From Pelistega ratti (lineage in GTDB: Bacteria > Pseudomonadota > Gammaproteobacteria > Burkholderiales > Burkholderiaceae_B), in NCBI RefSeq assembly GCF_009833965.1, contig NZ_CP047165.1:1302001-1366000 (forward strand): a DNA stretch of 64,000 nucleotides, in the 5' to 3' direction. Both the position numbers and the translations under genes were made by a program. Below the pieces are notes generated by a model. The model did not search any database. It saw nothing but the letters and a program-made list of their open reading frames with translations, and was not told the origin of the DNA. This document shows positions 28,366 through 38,803 of this stretch, one piece after another; positions within the stretch are counted from its first letter, which is position 1, and each line of letters begins with the position of its first letter.

Positions 28366-29790
28366 TCAATAAGCCCCTTTTCGCTTTAAAACAACATTAA
28401 CGGTTTTACATAAAATAGCAATATCATTCCATAATGACCAGTTTTTCACATACCATGCATCAAAATAAACCCGTTTTTCATAGTCCACGTCATTACGTCC
28501 ACTCACCTGCCATAATCCTGTCATACCCGGTTTTGCCATAAGATAGTAATCAACATCTTCTTCATAACGTTCTAACTCATCTTTTACAATCGGACGTGGA
28601 CCAACAAGACTCATTTCCCCTTTTAACACATTAAAAAGTTGGGGTAATTCATCTAGGCTTGTCTTACGTAAGAAATGTCCGATTTTTGTAATACGAGGGT
28701 CATTTTTTAATTTAAAATCTTTCTCCCATTCCGCTCGTGCTTCTGGGTCATTTGCCAATAATTCTTCTAAAATTTCTTTAGAATTTACCACCATTGATCT
28801 AAATTTTAAACAATTAAAGGTTTTTCCTTTTCGTCCAATTCTAGGATGCCCATAAATAGCATTTCCACCATCTCTTTTAATAAGGAAAAAGAGTGTTATT
28901 AATAGTGGAGAAAGTATGGTAATAATCGCTAATGAACCAAAAATATCAAATGTTCGCTTAATAAAGCGTGAAGATCGTTTTGCCAGATTATTACTAATAC
29001 GCATCATGATTAATTCATGACTAAATAAAAAAACAATATTAGTGCTATATAAAGGCAATCCTCTTAATGTCGGGATAACCGATACAAAACGGTAATGGCG
29101 ATTAGTTAAGAATCGTAGCCAAGCATTCCTCTCATGTAACTCATCATCTTCAATTGCAATGGTAAATTGTGTATCTTGATCACAAATAGAGGTAAGATTA
29201 GCTTTATCAAAATTCTCTAAAATAGGAACACCCAATGAGTCCAAATCAGGGTGTTTATGTTTTAACACAATAAATGCCTGAATATTTAATCCCAGATAGC
29301 GCTCTTCCATTAAGGCTCTATAAGTATCAATTGCATTCTCTCCTGCTCCAATAATAATCGTATTTTTAAGATATGCACCTGATTTAATGAGAATACTTTT
29401 AACAACAAATCGACCAATAGGTACAAGAAAAAGTGCAATGATCCAAGTTAATACCCACAAATTACGAGAGCTATAGAGTTTTGAAAAAGCAATAATAGCC
29501 AACTCAATAACCGATAAAATAATCAGTGTTCTAACGATTTCTTTTTGTTCAAACCAAAAAGGTTTCCGATAAGTATAATGACGTAAACGAACCCAAAACC
29601 ATCCCATACCTATGATTGCAATAAAAAGATGAATCCATAATCGATCAGAAAATTGTGAATTGGGTAGAAAAGAGTCTATATTCCCTCCGACAAATGCTCG
29701 CATCACACTTATCGCCAAATAAAAAGAGACGAATATTAAGAAAAAATCACAGGAGGCAATAATTAACTTAGGTAAAGTACGTTTTAGCAT
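28366..29790 (-). CDS. wbaP: Undecaprenyl-phosphate hexose-1-phosphate transferase
   Basis: Initiates the repeat unit by moving galactose- or glucose-1-phosphate from UDP-sugar to undecaprenyl phosphate at the inner membrane. 474 residues: four N-terminal helices with a nucleotide-binding-like central domain (IIIGAGENAIDTY), then the catalytic domain with KFRSM, RKTSLDELPQLFNVL, SLVGPRP and KPGMTGLWQVSGR. The size and domain order are those of WbaP rather than the shorter PglC/WecA types; galactose versus glucose is not decided by sequence alone. First gene of the minus-strand unit wbaP - membrane protein - RelA-like - glf. Confidence 0.92.
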   Translation of the reverse strand: MLKRTLPKLIIASCDFFLIFVSFYLAISVMRAFVGGNIDSFLPNSQFSDRLWIHLFIAIIGMGWFWVRLRHYTYRKPFWFEQKEIVRTLIILSVIELAIIAFSKLYSSRNLWVLTWIIALFLVPIGRFVVKSILIKSGAYLKNTIIIGAGENAIDTYRALMEERYLGLNIQAFIVLKHKHPDLDSLGVPILENFDKANLTSICDQDTQFTIAIEDDELHERNAWLRFLTNRHYRFVSVIPTLRGLPLYSTNIVFLFSHELIMMRISNNLAKRSSRFIKRTFDIFGSLAIITILSPLLITLFFLIKRDGGNAIYGHPRIGRKGKTFNCLKFRSMVVNSKEILEELLANDPEARAEWEKDFKLKNDPRITKIGHFLRKTSLDELPQLFNVLKGEMSLVGPRPIVKDELERYEEDVDYYLMAKPGMTGLWQVSGRNDVDYEKRVYFDAWYVKNWSLWNDIAILCKTVNVVLKRKGAY

Positions 29791-29980
29791 TGCTTTTTCT
29801 AATTCATATGTTTAACTTAATACTATTGTAATAGTCTTCTATACTCACGACAAGAAAGTGACACTTTTATGTTGTTTTTTCTTATGCTAAGCATGATAAA
29901 ATACAAACTTTACACATAAACAAACCATTTTGTATTTTTACACTTCATAAAAACGATTAACTCAATAATAGGATTTTATT

Positions 29981-30862
29981 ATGCTAAAAGCCGTTATCCC
30001 CGTTGCAGGTCTTGGTACTCGTATGTTACCTGCGACCAAAGCCATTCCAAAAGAAATGCTTACGTTGGCAGACAAGCCTTTAATTCAATATATTGTTGAA
30101 GAATGTATTGCTGCAGGGATTAAAGAGATCATATTGGTTAATCACGCTTCTAAAACAGCGGTAGAAAATCATTTTGATACGCACTACGAGCTAGAAGATC
30201 AATTAGAACGTAAAGGTAAAACAGCCTTATTAGCAGAAATCCAAGCGATTAAACCAGCTGATGTTTCCATTATCAGTGTCCGACAAGGAACAGCCAAAGG
30301 CTTAGGTCATGCTGTTTATGCCGCTTACCCTGTTGTTGGCGATAATCCTTTTGCTGTTTTATTGCCTGATATGCTGGTAGATGAAATAGCTTGTAATCCT
30401 CTACGTGATAATCTAGCAGCGATGATTGCTCGATATCAAGAAACAGGATTTAGCCAAATTTTGGTTGAACCTGTTCCTGAAAAAGAAGTGGATAAATATG
30501 GTGTTGTAGATTGTGGAGGTGCGCAATTACAAGCAGGACAAACGGCAAAAATGACAGCTATTGTCGAAAAACCTCCTATTGATAAAGCCCCATCTAACCT
30601 AGCTGTTATTGGTCGATATGTTTTTTCAAAAGGAATCTGGTCTCTGCTGGCTCAAACAAAACCGGGGGTTGGTGGTGAAATTCAACTTACCGATGCTATT
30701 GCTGCACTAATGAAAGCAGAAACCGTTGAAGCGGCTGTTATTACTGGCAAATCTTATGATTGTGGTGATAAATTAGGATATGCAAAGGCTTTTGTCGATT
30801 ATGCCCTACGTCATGGCAAAATTGGCAAAGATTTTGAACAATGGTTAAAAACCAGAGTATAA
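29981..30862 (+). CDS. galU: UTP--glucose-1-phosphate uridylyltransferase (second copy)
   Basis: 293 residues with [17 protein letters not shown] starting at residue 10, VEKPP and GEIQLTDAI; clearly GalU and not RfbA. It diverges well from the copy at 7244, so it is a true paralogue rather than a recent duplicate; it could be a GalF-like or locus-specific version. A TGATAAAAT extended -10-like box is at 29894-29902. It is transcribed away from wbaP and ends in a strong terminator. Confidence 0.93.
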   Translation: MLKAVIPVAGLGTRMLPATKAIPKEMLTLADKPLIQYIVEECIAAGIKEIILVNHASKTAVENHFDTHYELEDQLERKGKTALLAEIQAIKPADVSIISVRQGTAKGLGHAVYAAYPVVGDNPFAVLLPDMLVDEIACNPLRDNLAAMIARYQETGFSQILVEPVPEKEVDKYGVVDCGGAQLQAGQTAKMTAIVEKPPIDKAPSNLAVIGRYVFSKGIWSLLAQTKPGVGGEIQLTDAIAALMKAETVEAAVITGKSYDCGDKLGYAKAFVDYALRHGKIGKDFEQWLKTRV

Positions 30863-30884
30863 ATATCTAACCACCCTAAAAATT

Positions 30885-30914
30885 AAAACACCACATGATA
30901 CTGTGGTGTTTTTT
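30885..30914 (+). terminator. Rho-independent terminator after the second galU
   Basis: 11-base perfect stem (30885-30895 with 30902-30912), six-base loop TGATAC, then a T-run. It lies 22 bases past the galU stop. Confidence 0.88.
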
Positions 30915-30978
30915 ATAAGTATAGTTATTGCTAATCCCAAAAGACTTCAACTATGCTAATAAGATAGCGGAAGATTTA

Positions 30979-32571
30979 TCAAGGTAACTCCTCCCTATAC
31001 CATGCCAAATTTAGCAAAATTCTATCTAATTCTTCTATAAAAGCAGGTCTATTCTGATACTGCTCTCGTAAAGCACTTAATGCTGCTTTTATTTCATGTT
31101 GTAATGCAGGATACGCCTGTTTTAATTCTCGTATATCATAACACCATCGTTGATATGCCGTTCTACCCGTTTGTATTGTTTTAAATTCTTTCATTTTAAG
31201 TTTAAACAAGTGCCTTGCTATCTCTATATGATATTCTTTAGGTAATACGTTCAAAAATTGCTTAATTAAACTTACATCATTACTTATTCGTAATAATTTT
31301 GCTAAATCATCCCATAGACGTTCATGCTGATAAATTTGAGCAATAAGAATTGTCGCACCTTTTAATTTTTTAATTGTCTGATTTCTTACTTCTACCCATT
31401 CAGAGGGTTGATAACATTCTTTCCATCGTTCAAAAGCAGAAACATTTAAACCAAAACCAGCAAAGGTCAACAATTTAGCATAGTGTGCAATTTTTTCTGT
31501 ATCCTTTTGTCGTTCACTTAACTCTATTAATTGGTAAAGCCACTCTCCACGAAGTTTTCCTGAACCGCCCTTTTTAACAGCATTCAGTAGTAAAGCCTCA
31601 GCTTCTTTATAATCACCCCTATTCATTAATAGGGTTGTATATCGAGATAAAAACTCAGGTATCTCTAAGTGTTGTTCTAAAAATGCTATGGCTTGCTCTT
31701 GATTAATCATATACAGTAATCGTAATGTTCTCTGATGCCACTTATCTTGTTGATAGCTACTTACCGTAGTTTGCTGATCATCAATCCATTTTAATAATTT
31801 CTGAGGAGGCACTTTTTTATTTAGCATAGCATCAAGCCAAATATCTGCTATACCTTCCGTCTCAGCAATCCAGTGTTTATCTGGATTTTCTGCGAGTGTT
31901 TTCCAAAACTTCTCTATTTTCTTCTGTAATACCTCATCTGCTTCTTCATAAATTACCTCAGATTCATTTAAGCAAGTAATAATTGCATCACCAATCAACC
32001 CATCAGAATCATCTGATTTTTCAATAATCGTTATTAATCGTTTATAAATAAGCTGAAGTAATTCAAACTGCTCTTCTAGTGAAAATAGATGACGCTGATT
32101 AATGATCTGTTGAATACTACTAGCAAATGCACTCGCTTGATAATAAGAGCAACCATTCCTAGCCTTATTACAGATTTTCTTCACATCATCTATTAAATCT
32201 TGATAAGCTATCGGTGATGGAGAAAAGGCAGCAGAGAATATATTTGACGTATCTTGTGTTTGCTTATCTACATGGCTACTAATCCCTAATGAAGATTTAT
32301 CTATTTTTTGTTCTCTATCCAAGACAGCAAACCAAAGTGCAGCAATATGCTTACAATACGCATGGTTATAAGGGCAATTACATTGCGCATCTAATAAAAC
32401 ACCTGTTTTACTCAGTTTTATAACCGCATGATAAATTTGAGAGCCCATAATTTGAGCCGTCCAATAAGATGCACGCTCTTCCAAATCACGCACTTTATTT
32501 TGTATAAAATAATCCCATCCTCGTTCTGCTATTTTTTCACCAACAACTTCTGCCACTTTTTCAAAACACAT
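30979..32571 (-). CDS. SWIM zinc-finger protein
   Basis: 530 residues. The SWIM zinc finger C64-x-C66-x6-C73-x-H75 (CNCPYNHAYCKH) is complete; the rest is predicted almost all helical with TPR-like stretches. SWIM proteins bind DNA or proteins, and bacterial ones are often next to SNF2 helicases or VWA/MoxR genes; none is nearby here. Last gene behind rfbC on the minus strand, 30 bases away. Function unknown. Confidence 0.8.
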   Translation of the reverse strand: MCFEKVAEVVGEKIAERGWDYFIQNKVRDLEERASYWTAQIMGSQIYHAVIKLSKTGVLLDAQCNCPYNHAYCKHIAALWFAVLDREQKIDKSSLGISSHVDKQTQDTSNIFSAAFSPSPIAYQDLIDDVKKICNKARNGCSYYQASAFASSIQQIINQRHLFSLEEQFELLQLIYKRLITIIEKSDDSDGLIGDAIITCLNESEVIYEEADEVLQKKIEKFWKTLAENPDKHWIAETEGIADIWLDAMLNKKVPPQKLLKWIDDQQTTVSSYQQDKWHQRTLRLLYMINQEQAIAFLEQHLEIPEFLSRYTTLLMNRGDYKEAEALLLNAVKKGGSGKLRGEWLYQLIELSERQKDTEKIAHYAKLLTFAGFGLNVSAFERWKECYQPSEWVEVRNQTIKKLKGATILIAQIYQHERLWDDLAKLLRISNDVSLIKQFLNVLPKEYHIEIARHLFKLKMKEFKTIQTGRTAYQRWCYDIRELKQAYPALQHEIKAALSALREQYQNRPAFIEELDRILLNLAWYREELP

Positions 32572-32601
32572 ACGCTATCTCTCTATAAAAATCGACTATC
32601 A

Positions 32602-33147
32602 CTACCTATCAAACGCCACGGCTTCTTTTAATAATACACCCTTTTTATCCTTTTCTGACAAAATAGGCTCTCCTTTTAAAGGCCAATGAATATTTAATTC
32701 AGGATCATTCCACAGCAAAGTTTGTTCTGCATGAGGACAATAATAATCCGTACATTTATACATAATGCTAGCCTGCTGACTTAATACATAAAACCCATGT
32801 GCAAATCCCTCTGGTACCCAAAGTTGATATTTATTTTCAGCTGAAAGTGTTGTACCTACCCATTGCTTAAAAGTCGGGGATTGTCGGCGTAAATCAACGA
32901 CAACATCAAAAATTTCACCCTCAAGCACATGGATTAACTTACCTTGCGTTTGTTTCGTTTGATAATGCAATCCTCTTAATACCCCTTGATAAGAAGTAGA
33001 GTAGTTCTCTTGCACAAATCGGCAATCAGCTATATGTGTATTAAACCATTCCTCTCGAAATGTTTCCATAAAAAATCCCCGCGTATCTTCCCATATTTGG
33101 GGGATCAATACCTTAACATCCGAAATGGCGGTATCCCTAATTTTCAT
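32602..33147 (-). CDS. rfbC: dTDP-4-dehydrorhamnose 3,5-epimerase
   Basis: Cytoplasmic cupin epimerase, third step of dTDP-L-rhamnose synthesis. 181 residues with FMETFREEWF near residue 30, QENYSTSYQGVLRGLHYQ and the EGFAHGFYVLS segment; family-typical length. GAGGTTAT upstream of the ATG. Separated from rfbD by 160 bases where rfbA usually sits. Confidence 0.95.
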   Translation of the reverse strand: MKIRDTAISDVKVLIPQIWEDTRGFFMETFREEWFNTHIADCRFVQENYSTSYQGVLRGLHYQTKQTQGKLIHVLEGEIFDVVVDLRRQSPTFKQWVGTTLSAENKYQLWVPEGFAHGFYVLSQQASIMYKCTDYYCPHAEQTLLWNDPELNIHWPLKGEPILSEKDKKGVLLKEAVAFDR

Positions 33148-33307
33148 TGATATAACCTCTTTATATACGATCTATCTTTTTTTATTTCATCTATAACCAC
33201 TTTCTTTTTATGATTTATTCTCTACTATTTTTATATTTTACCCTACCTAGATTTAGTTACCCAAAAGCATAGCCCATTTCATCATACTCCCCCTATTTCC
33301 ACAATAC

Positions 33308-34198
33308 TCACTCTATATACGGATGTAATTTTACTAATGCTTTTTGCCAATCACTTGGTTCAATAGCAAAGGTACGCTTTATTTTATCCATAGCTAAACA
33401 AGTATTAAGTGGGCGCTTTACTATTGAAGCATACTCCTTGCTACTTATCGGTAAAAGTGTAGGAAGTTTACTAAGTATTTTCTGCTGTTGTGTTTGCGCT
33501 AAAATAAACTGAGCAAATAGATACCAACTAATATAGGGAAAGCCAGAGAAATGATATAAGCCAAACACATCTTCTCTTCCCTCTTGTATTTGTAAGGCTA
33601 TTTGGACTAAAACCTGAGCAATATCCCCTGCATAAGTAGGTGCGCCTATTTGATCAGCCACTATTTGTAAAGTTTCTTTTTCTTTGGCTAACCTTAATAT
33701 TGTCTTAACAAAATTATGCCCTTGTTCACTAAAGACCCATGATGTTCGTAAAATAATATGCCGTGGATTAATACTTTTTACGATTAGCTCCCCTGCTAGT
33801 TTTGTTTTTCCGTACTGATTTAACGGGTTTGTTAAATCCTCTTCATGATAAGGTTGCTTTAATTGCCCATCAAAGACATAATCACTGGATAAATGTATTA
33901 AACAAGCCCCTATCTGTGCAGTTGCTTCAGCTAAGTTTTGCACTCCTTTTACATTTGTCTTTTCAGCGACTTCTGGATGATGCTCTGCTTGCTCAACATT
34001 GGTATAGGCTGCTGCATTTATCACAATAGTAGGCTGAAAATCATTTATCAGCGATTTGACTGCCTTAGTATGAGTAATATCGACACTCTCTCGCCCAACA
34101 GCTAATAACGCTAGATTATCAATAGGATAAGACTGTAAAACTGAATTTAAGTGTTTACCTACTTGACCATTAGCACCGATAATTAACCACCTTGACAC
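33308..34198 (-). CDS. rfbD: dTDP-4-dehydrorhamnose reductase
   Basis: Last step of dTDP-L-rhamnose synthesis, an NAD(P)H-dependent reductase of the SDR superfamily. 296 residues: GANGQVGKHL at 8-17, SSDYVFDG, the catalytic YGKTK motif, and ILRTSWVF. Starts with GTG at 34198 behind AAAGGA. 24 bases downstream of rfbB in the same direction. Confidence 0.94.
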   Translation of the reverse strand: MSRWLIIGANGQVGKHLNSVLQSYPIDNLALLAVGRESVDITHTKAVKSLINDFQPTIVINAAAYTNVEQAEHHPEVAEKTNVKGVQNLAEATAQIGACLIHLSSDYVFDGQLKQPYHEEDLTNPLNQYGKTKLAGELIVKSINPRHIILRTSWVFSEQGHNFVKTILRLAKEKETLQIVADQIGAPTYAGDIAQVLVQIALQIQEGREDVFGLYHFSGFPYISWYLFAQFILAQTQQQKILSKLPTLLPISSKEYASIVKRPLNTCLAMDKIKRTFAIEPSDWQKALVKLHPYIE

Positions 34199-34221
34199 AA
34201 TTTACATCCTTTTTAACAGTA

Positions 34222-35280
34222 TCAATGGTTCTGAGAAGTCATTTGATAAGTGCCTTCAACAATCGCTTTCCACCACGCAGTATGATGTAAATACCATAAT
34301 ACCGTTTTACGGATACCTGAAGAAAAGGTTTCTTGAGGAGACCACCCCAATGTATGGTGAAGTTTATGTGCATCTATAGCATAGTGACTATCATGTCCCG
34401 GTCTATCTTGTATAAACTGGATTAAATCCTGATAATGCTTTACCCCAATAGGTTTATGAGGAACAAGCGTTTCTAATAAAGTACAAATGGTTTTAACAAC
34501 CTCAAGATTACTCATTTCCTGATGAGCACCAATATTATAACGTTCCCCTACTTTTCCCTGCGTCAGCACTAGATACAATGCCCGTATATGATCATCAACA
34601 TAGAGCCAGTCCCTTATTTGTTGTCCATCACCATAAATCGGTAGTGTTTTTCCTTGAATAGCATTCAGTATCATTAAAGGAATCAATTTTTCTGGAAATT
34701 GATAAGGGCCATAATTATTAGAACAATTGGTGAGCAAAATAGGCAAACCATAGGTTCTATACCAAGCATTCACCAGATGATCACTCGCCGCTTTGGAGGC
34801 AGAGTAAGGACTACTCGGTTGATAAGGAGAATATTCTGTAAATAATTGCTGAGATTGTTTTAAATCCCCAAATACTTCATCCGTTGAAATATGTAAAAAT
34901 CGAAAAGACTGCTTTTGTACGGTTGGCAATAATTCCCAATAGGCTCGGCTAGCCTCTAATAAAGTATAAGTTCCTACAATATTCGTTTGAATAAACGCAT
35001 CCGCCTGATGGATAGATCGATCCACATGGCTTTCTGCTGCTAAATGAATAACCGCATCAGGGCAGTAAGTCTGAAATAGCCTATCAAGTGCCTCTCTATT
35101 TATAATATCTACTTTTTCAAATACATAACGTGTATGCTGACTCACCATCTGTAAAGAAGCTAAATTACCCGCATAACTCAGCTTATCCACATTAATAACC
35201 GTATCTTGTGTATGAGCAATAATATAGCGAATCAAAGCGGATCCAATAAACCCCGCACCACCAGTAATAAGAATTTTCAT
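34222..35280 (-). CDS. rfbB: dTDP-glucose 4,6-dehydratase
   Basis: Second step of dTDP-L-rhamnose synthesis. 352 residues: NAD loop [13 protein letters not shown] at 7-19, [21 protein letters not shown], the catalytic YSASK, and [15 protein letters not shown]. Full length. Heads the rfbB-rfbD-rfbC run. The first enzyme, RfbA (glucose-1-phosphate thymidylyltransferase), is not in this window. Confidence 0.96.
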   Translation of the reverse strand: MKILITGGAGFIGSALIRYIIAHTQDTVINVDKLSYAGNLASLQMVSQHTRYVFEKVDIINREALDRLFQTYCPDAVIHLAAESHVDRSIHQADAFIQTNIVGTYTLLEASRAYWELLPTVQKQSFRFLHISTDEVFGDLKQSQQLFTEYSPYQPSSPYSASKAASDHLVNAWYRTYGLPILLTNCSNNYGPYQFPEKLIPLMILNAIQGKTLPIYGDGQQIRDWLYVDDHIRALYLVLTQGKVGERYNIGAHQEMSNLEVVKTICTLLETLVPHKPIGVKHYQDLIQFIQDRPGHDSHYAIDAHKLHHTLGWSPQETFSSGIRKTVLWYLHHTAWWKAIVEGTYQMTSQNH

Positions 35281-35603
35281 GAGAATTTATGCCATTTTTT
35301 CCTATTTGTATTTTAACGAAAATAATACTATTGAACGCTTATTTCTCTTATGATACTTTAACTAAAAAATACGGATATGCTATTTTACCGATAACACTCA
35401 TCTATTTCTAATCAAGTCAAAGTAGAAAAACACATAAGGTATTCTAAATAAGTAGCGTTAAGCATAGAATCGGCAAAATAGTAGCTTATCCATTTAGACT
35501 ATAACATCCTTATTGTTCATTTATTTTTCGTATATATACACTCTTTTTAATATAACTGTGATAAAGAACCTGTACTATATTCATTTTTTAGGGAGATGAT
35601 TTC
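35281..35603. other. Divergent intergenic region between rfbB and the iron-type alcohol dehydrogenase
   Basis: 323 AT-rich bases with no gene seen. It should hold promoters for both divergent units. AGGGAG at about 35590 is the ribosome site of the dehydrogenase. Confidence 0.5.
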
Positions 35604-36764
35604 ATGTCTAACCGTATTTTATTACCCCGTATTATTGAAATTGGTAAAAATGCCTGTCAAAAACTACCTTCTATTTTAAGTACATTTAATATTAAAAAAG
35701 TATTAATCGTTACTGATGATACGATGGTAAAGTTGGGTTATGTTCAGCTCATTCAAGATATTTTAAATTTAAATAAAATTGAATCAACGGTTTATGCTGA
35801 TACAATACCAGAACCCACTGACGGCTCTATTACAGCAGGAATAAACTTAGTTCATCAAAGACACTTTGATGGTATGATTGCCTTGGGTGGAGGGAGTGTT
35901 ATTGATAGTGCAAAAGCAATCAGTATTTTGGGTAAATTGGGTGGAAGTATTCGGGATTATAAATTTCCTCGCCAAGTTGATGAACAAGGCTTACCCCTTA
36001 TCGCTATCCCAACAACAGCAGGTACAGGCTCTGAAGTAACCAAGTTCACTATTATTACCGATGAAGAGAAAAATGAGAAATTACTCTGTGTCGGCGCAGG
36101 CTTTATGCCTATCGCAACCATTGTTGATTATTCATTATCCCTTTCTGTTCCCCCTCGTACTACAGCGGATACAGGGATTGATGCAATGACGCATGCAATA
36201 GAGGCCTATGTCAGTCAGAAACATAATATTTATAGCGATCAACAAGCATTAGCAGCTATGCGTCTTATTGGTCCTAATTTAAAAAGAGCTTTTCACAATG
36301 GCCAAGACCAAGAGGCACGAGAAAAAATGATGTTAGGTGCTACCTTAGCAGGAATAGCATTCAGCAATGCCTCTGTAGCACTGGTTCATGGGATGAGCCG
36401 ACCAATTGGTGCTTTTTTTCATGCCCCTCATGGTTTATCAAATGCCATGTTATTACCCAATGTTACCGCCTTCTCTATCCCTGCTTCCCCTAGCCGCTAT
36501 GCTGATTGTGCAATAGCCCTTGGGGTAGCCTCTCACACTGACACCATAGCGCTTGCCAATCAAAAACTTATTCAATTCTTAAAAGATTTAAATCAAGAGT
36601 TAAATGTCCCTACTCTAGCTGAGTTTGGTGTACAACAAGAGAAGTTTAATAATTTACTGGATACACTATGTGAGCAAGCCTTCGCCTCTGGCTCACCCAA
36701 CAATAACCCCCGCATTCCAACCGTAGATGAAATGCGGTCTATATATCGCTCATTATGGCTATAA
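35604..36764 (+). CDS. Iron-containing (group III) alcohol dehydrogenase
   Basis: 386 residues, cytoplasmic NAD(P)-dependent oxidoreductase. Seen: GGGSVIDSAKA (cofactor phosphate loop), TTAGTGSEVT, DAMTHAIEAYVS, and HGMSRPIGAFFHAPHGLSNAM with the histidines that bind iron. The substrate (ethanol, lactaldehyde, propanediol or another) cannot be told from sequence. Its stop is one base from that of galE on the other strand. Not obviously a polysaccharide gene. Confidence 0.9.
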   Translation: MSNRILLPRIIEIGKNACQKLPSILSTFNIKKVLIVTDDTMVKLGYVQLIQDILNLNKIESTVYADTIPEPTDGSITAGINLVHQRHFDGMIALGGGSVIDSAKAISILGKLGGSIRDYKFPRQVDEQGLPLIAIPTTAGTGSEVTKFTIITDEEKNEKLLCVGAGFMPIATIVDYSLSLSVPPRTTADTGIDAMTHAIEAYVSQKHNIYSDQQALAAMRLIGPNLKRAFHNGQDQEAREKMMLGATLAGIAFSNASVALVHGMSRPIGAFFHAPHGLSNAMLLPNVTAFSIPASPSRYADCAIALGVASHTDTIALANQKLIQFLKDLNQELNVPTLAEFGVQQEKFNNLLDTLCEQAFASGSPNNNPRIPTVDEMRSIYRSLWL

Positions 36765-36765
36765 A

Positions 36766-37779
36766 TTACTCAAATCCATTCGGATTCTGTTGTTGCCAAT
36801 GCCAACTATGTGCGACCATATCATTTAAATCATAATTAGCTTGCCATTTTAACTCTCGCTGTGCTTTAGCAGGATTAGACCAACACTCAGCAATATCCCC
36901 AGCACGGCGAGGGGCAAGCGTATAGGGGATTTTTACCTGATTGACTGACTCAAAAGCTTTTACCATATCCAATACAGAATAACCTTTACCTGTACCAAGA
37001 TTCCAAGCATGGCAACCTTTATGCTGCTGCAAATAATCTAACGCAGCAAGATGCCCCTTAGCTAAGTCCACTACATGAATATAATCTCTTACACCTGTAC
37101 CATCTGGTGTAGGATAATCACTACCAAATATAGAAAGTTGCTTTAATTTGCCAATCGCCACCTGTGTAATATAAGGCATTAAATTATTGGGAATACCATT
37201 TGGATTCTCACCAATCAAACCACTAGGATGCGCCCCAATCGGATTAAAATAACGTAATAGAGCAATAGACCATTGTTCATTTGCTTTAGCCGTATCTTGT
37301 AATATACGCTCAACCATCCATTTCGACATACCATAAGGGTTAGTTGGATTACCTAAGGGACAATTTTCAGAAATAGGAATTTCTTGAGGATTACCATAAA
37401 CAGTAGCAGATGAGCTAAAAACAAGCGAAAAAACACCCGCATCTCTCATTGCCTCAACTAGCGTTATACTACCTGCAACATTATTCTCATAATACTCAAG
37501 CGGTTTTTGTACACTCTCACCAACTGCTTTTAAGCCGGCAAAATGAATAACAGCATCAATGGCACAGGTATTAAAGATATGATCTAAAGTGGCACGGTGA
37601 CGGATATCCCCCTCTATAAGTTGTACTTTCTTTTGCGTAATTGTCTCAACCGCTGCTAATGCCTTTGGAGAGCTATTAACAAAATTATCTAATACAAAGA
37701 CATTATGCTGAGCATTTAATAACTCAACTAGCGTATGAGAGCCAATATATCCTGCTCCACCTGTAACCAAAATATTCAT
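36766..37779 (-). CDS. galE: UDP-glucose 4-epimerase
   Basis: Interconverts UDP-glucose and UDP-galactose; its product feeds glf and WbaP. 337 residues from the ATG at 37779: NAD loop [18 protein letters not shown] and the catalytic YGMSK, with RYFNPIGAH later. The in-frame GTG at 37785 is only 2 bases from AAGGA, while the ATG has 8-base spacing, so the ATG is chosen. Converges with the alcohol dehydrogenase, one base between stops. Confidence 0.96.
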   Translation of the reverse strand: MNILVTGGAGYIGSHTLVELLNAQHNVFVLDNFVNSSPKALAAVETITQKKVQLIEGDIRHRATLDHIFNTCAIDAVIHFAGLKAVGESVQKPLEYYENNVAGSITLVEAMRDAGVFSLVFSSSATVYGNPQEIPISENCPLGNPTNPYGMSKWMVERILQDTAKANEQWSIALLRYFNPIGAHPSGLIGENPNGIPNNLMPYITQVAIGKLKQLSIFGSDYPTPDGTGVRDYIHVVDLAKGHLAALDYLQQHKGCHAWNLGTGKGYSVLDMVKAFESVNQVKIPYTLAPRRAGDIAECWSNPAKAQRELKWQANYDLNDMVAHSWHWQQQNPNGFE

Positions 37780-38078
37780 TGTCACTATCCTTAAAGTATA
37801 TATGCCTTTATTATACTCTTTTTACCCTATTTCCTAAATACTCCCTATTTCCACTTAATACCGTACTTACCTCATCTACTCATTATTTAACACATAGCCT
37901 ATCTACTTTGGATTTAAGCTATATTCGTTTTAACCATAAAGAGAAATATAAAACCTTTTCAATCACTCATCTCTTTATCTAAATAGATTTTTCCCATACT
38001 TTCATTTAGTATCCTCACGCATACCACAATCGCATATAATCAACAAAACCCTTTAATTAATTATCACATAAGTCCCTT
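37780..38078. other. Intergenic region between galE and the exonuclease gene
   Basis: 299 bases, AT-rich. An open frame of 67 codons exists on the plus strand, but its low-complexity translation has no support. Promoters for both flanking genes are expected here. Confidence 0.45.
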
Positions 38079-38597
38079 ATGTCTCATTTTGTTGCTATTG
38101 ATCTAGAACTTGCCAATAATAATCTTTCTTCTATTTGCCAAATTGGCATTGCTGTATTTAAAGATGACCAACTGATTGAGACATGGAGCACCTACGTTAA
38201 TCCAGAAGAATTTTTCTCTCCTTTTAATACGCGTATTCATGGGATTACCGCAAGACAAGTATATGGTTCCCCCAAAAAGCATGAAATCATTGAACCACTT
38301 TTGCATTATCTGGAAGGAAAATCCATTGTTTCTTATGGCACGTTAGATAAACAAGTCATCTTTCTAAACTATCCAGATTTACTTAAAAATATTCATTGGA
38401 TTGATGTTACCACTATTGTTCGTAAAGTATGGCCTCAATTTTCAAAAGGGGGATTTGCCCTCAATAAAATGGCAGATTATCTAGGGATTGAGCAAACAAA
38501 TCACCATGATGCCTTAGAAGATGCCATTATTTGTGGTGAGATTCTCTGTGAAGCCCTATATGAATCAAATACTCGTTTAGAACACTGGCAAAAATAA
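38079..38597 (+). CDS. DEDDh 3'-5' exonuclease domain protein (DnaQ-like)
   Basis: 172 residues, a stand-alone exonuclease domain of the DNA polymerase III epsilon/oligoribonuclease class. Metal residues D8 and E10 in AIDLELAN (motif I) and H143-D-A-L-E-D148 (motif III) are present. No polymerase-binding tail. Such small proteins act in RNA or DNA end trimming; the precise substrate is not predicted. Followed by its own terminator. Confidence 0.85.
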   Translation: MSHFVAIDLELANNNLSSICQIGIAVFKDDQLIETWSTYVNPEEFFSPFNTRIHGITARQVYGSPKKHEIIEPLLHYLEGKSIVSYGTLDKQVIFLNYPDLLKNIHWIDVTTIVRKVWPQFSKGGFALNKMADYLGIEQTNHHDALEDAIICGEILCEALYESNTRLEHWQK

Positions 38598-38631
38598 AGG
38601 TATTCTATCTTATACGATAAAATACCTTTTT
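38596..38631 (+). terminator. Terminator after the exonuclease gene
   Basis: Stem AAAGGTATT (38596-38604) with AATACCTTT (38621-38629), an inner ATC/GAT pairing, then a short T-run. The left arm overlaps the stop codon. Confidence 0.7.
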
Positions 38632-38803
38632 GATAGGCGGATAATACAGTGATTAATCGCTATTTTTACTATGAATATCTAAATAATAGCGTAGGCAATT
38701 CTATACTTATTTCATCTACTATTCATGATAATTAACTATGTAGAAAATAAAAATTATAGAATTTGTACCTTATATCACTACTATATCGCCTAGCTTAAAA
38801 TGA

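Noticed and set aside
29981-30862. The second galU as the missing rfbA
   Set aside because: Its N-terminal [17 protein letters not shown] signature is that of GalU; RfbA has a GGSGTRLYP-type start.
37779-37982. 67-codon frame between galE and the exonuclease
   Set aside because: Low-complexity translation in AT-rich intergenic DNA; its start overlaps the galE start region on the other strand.
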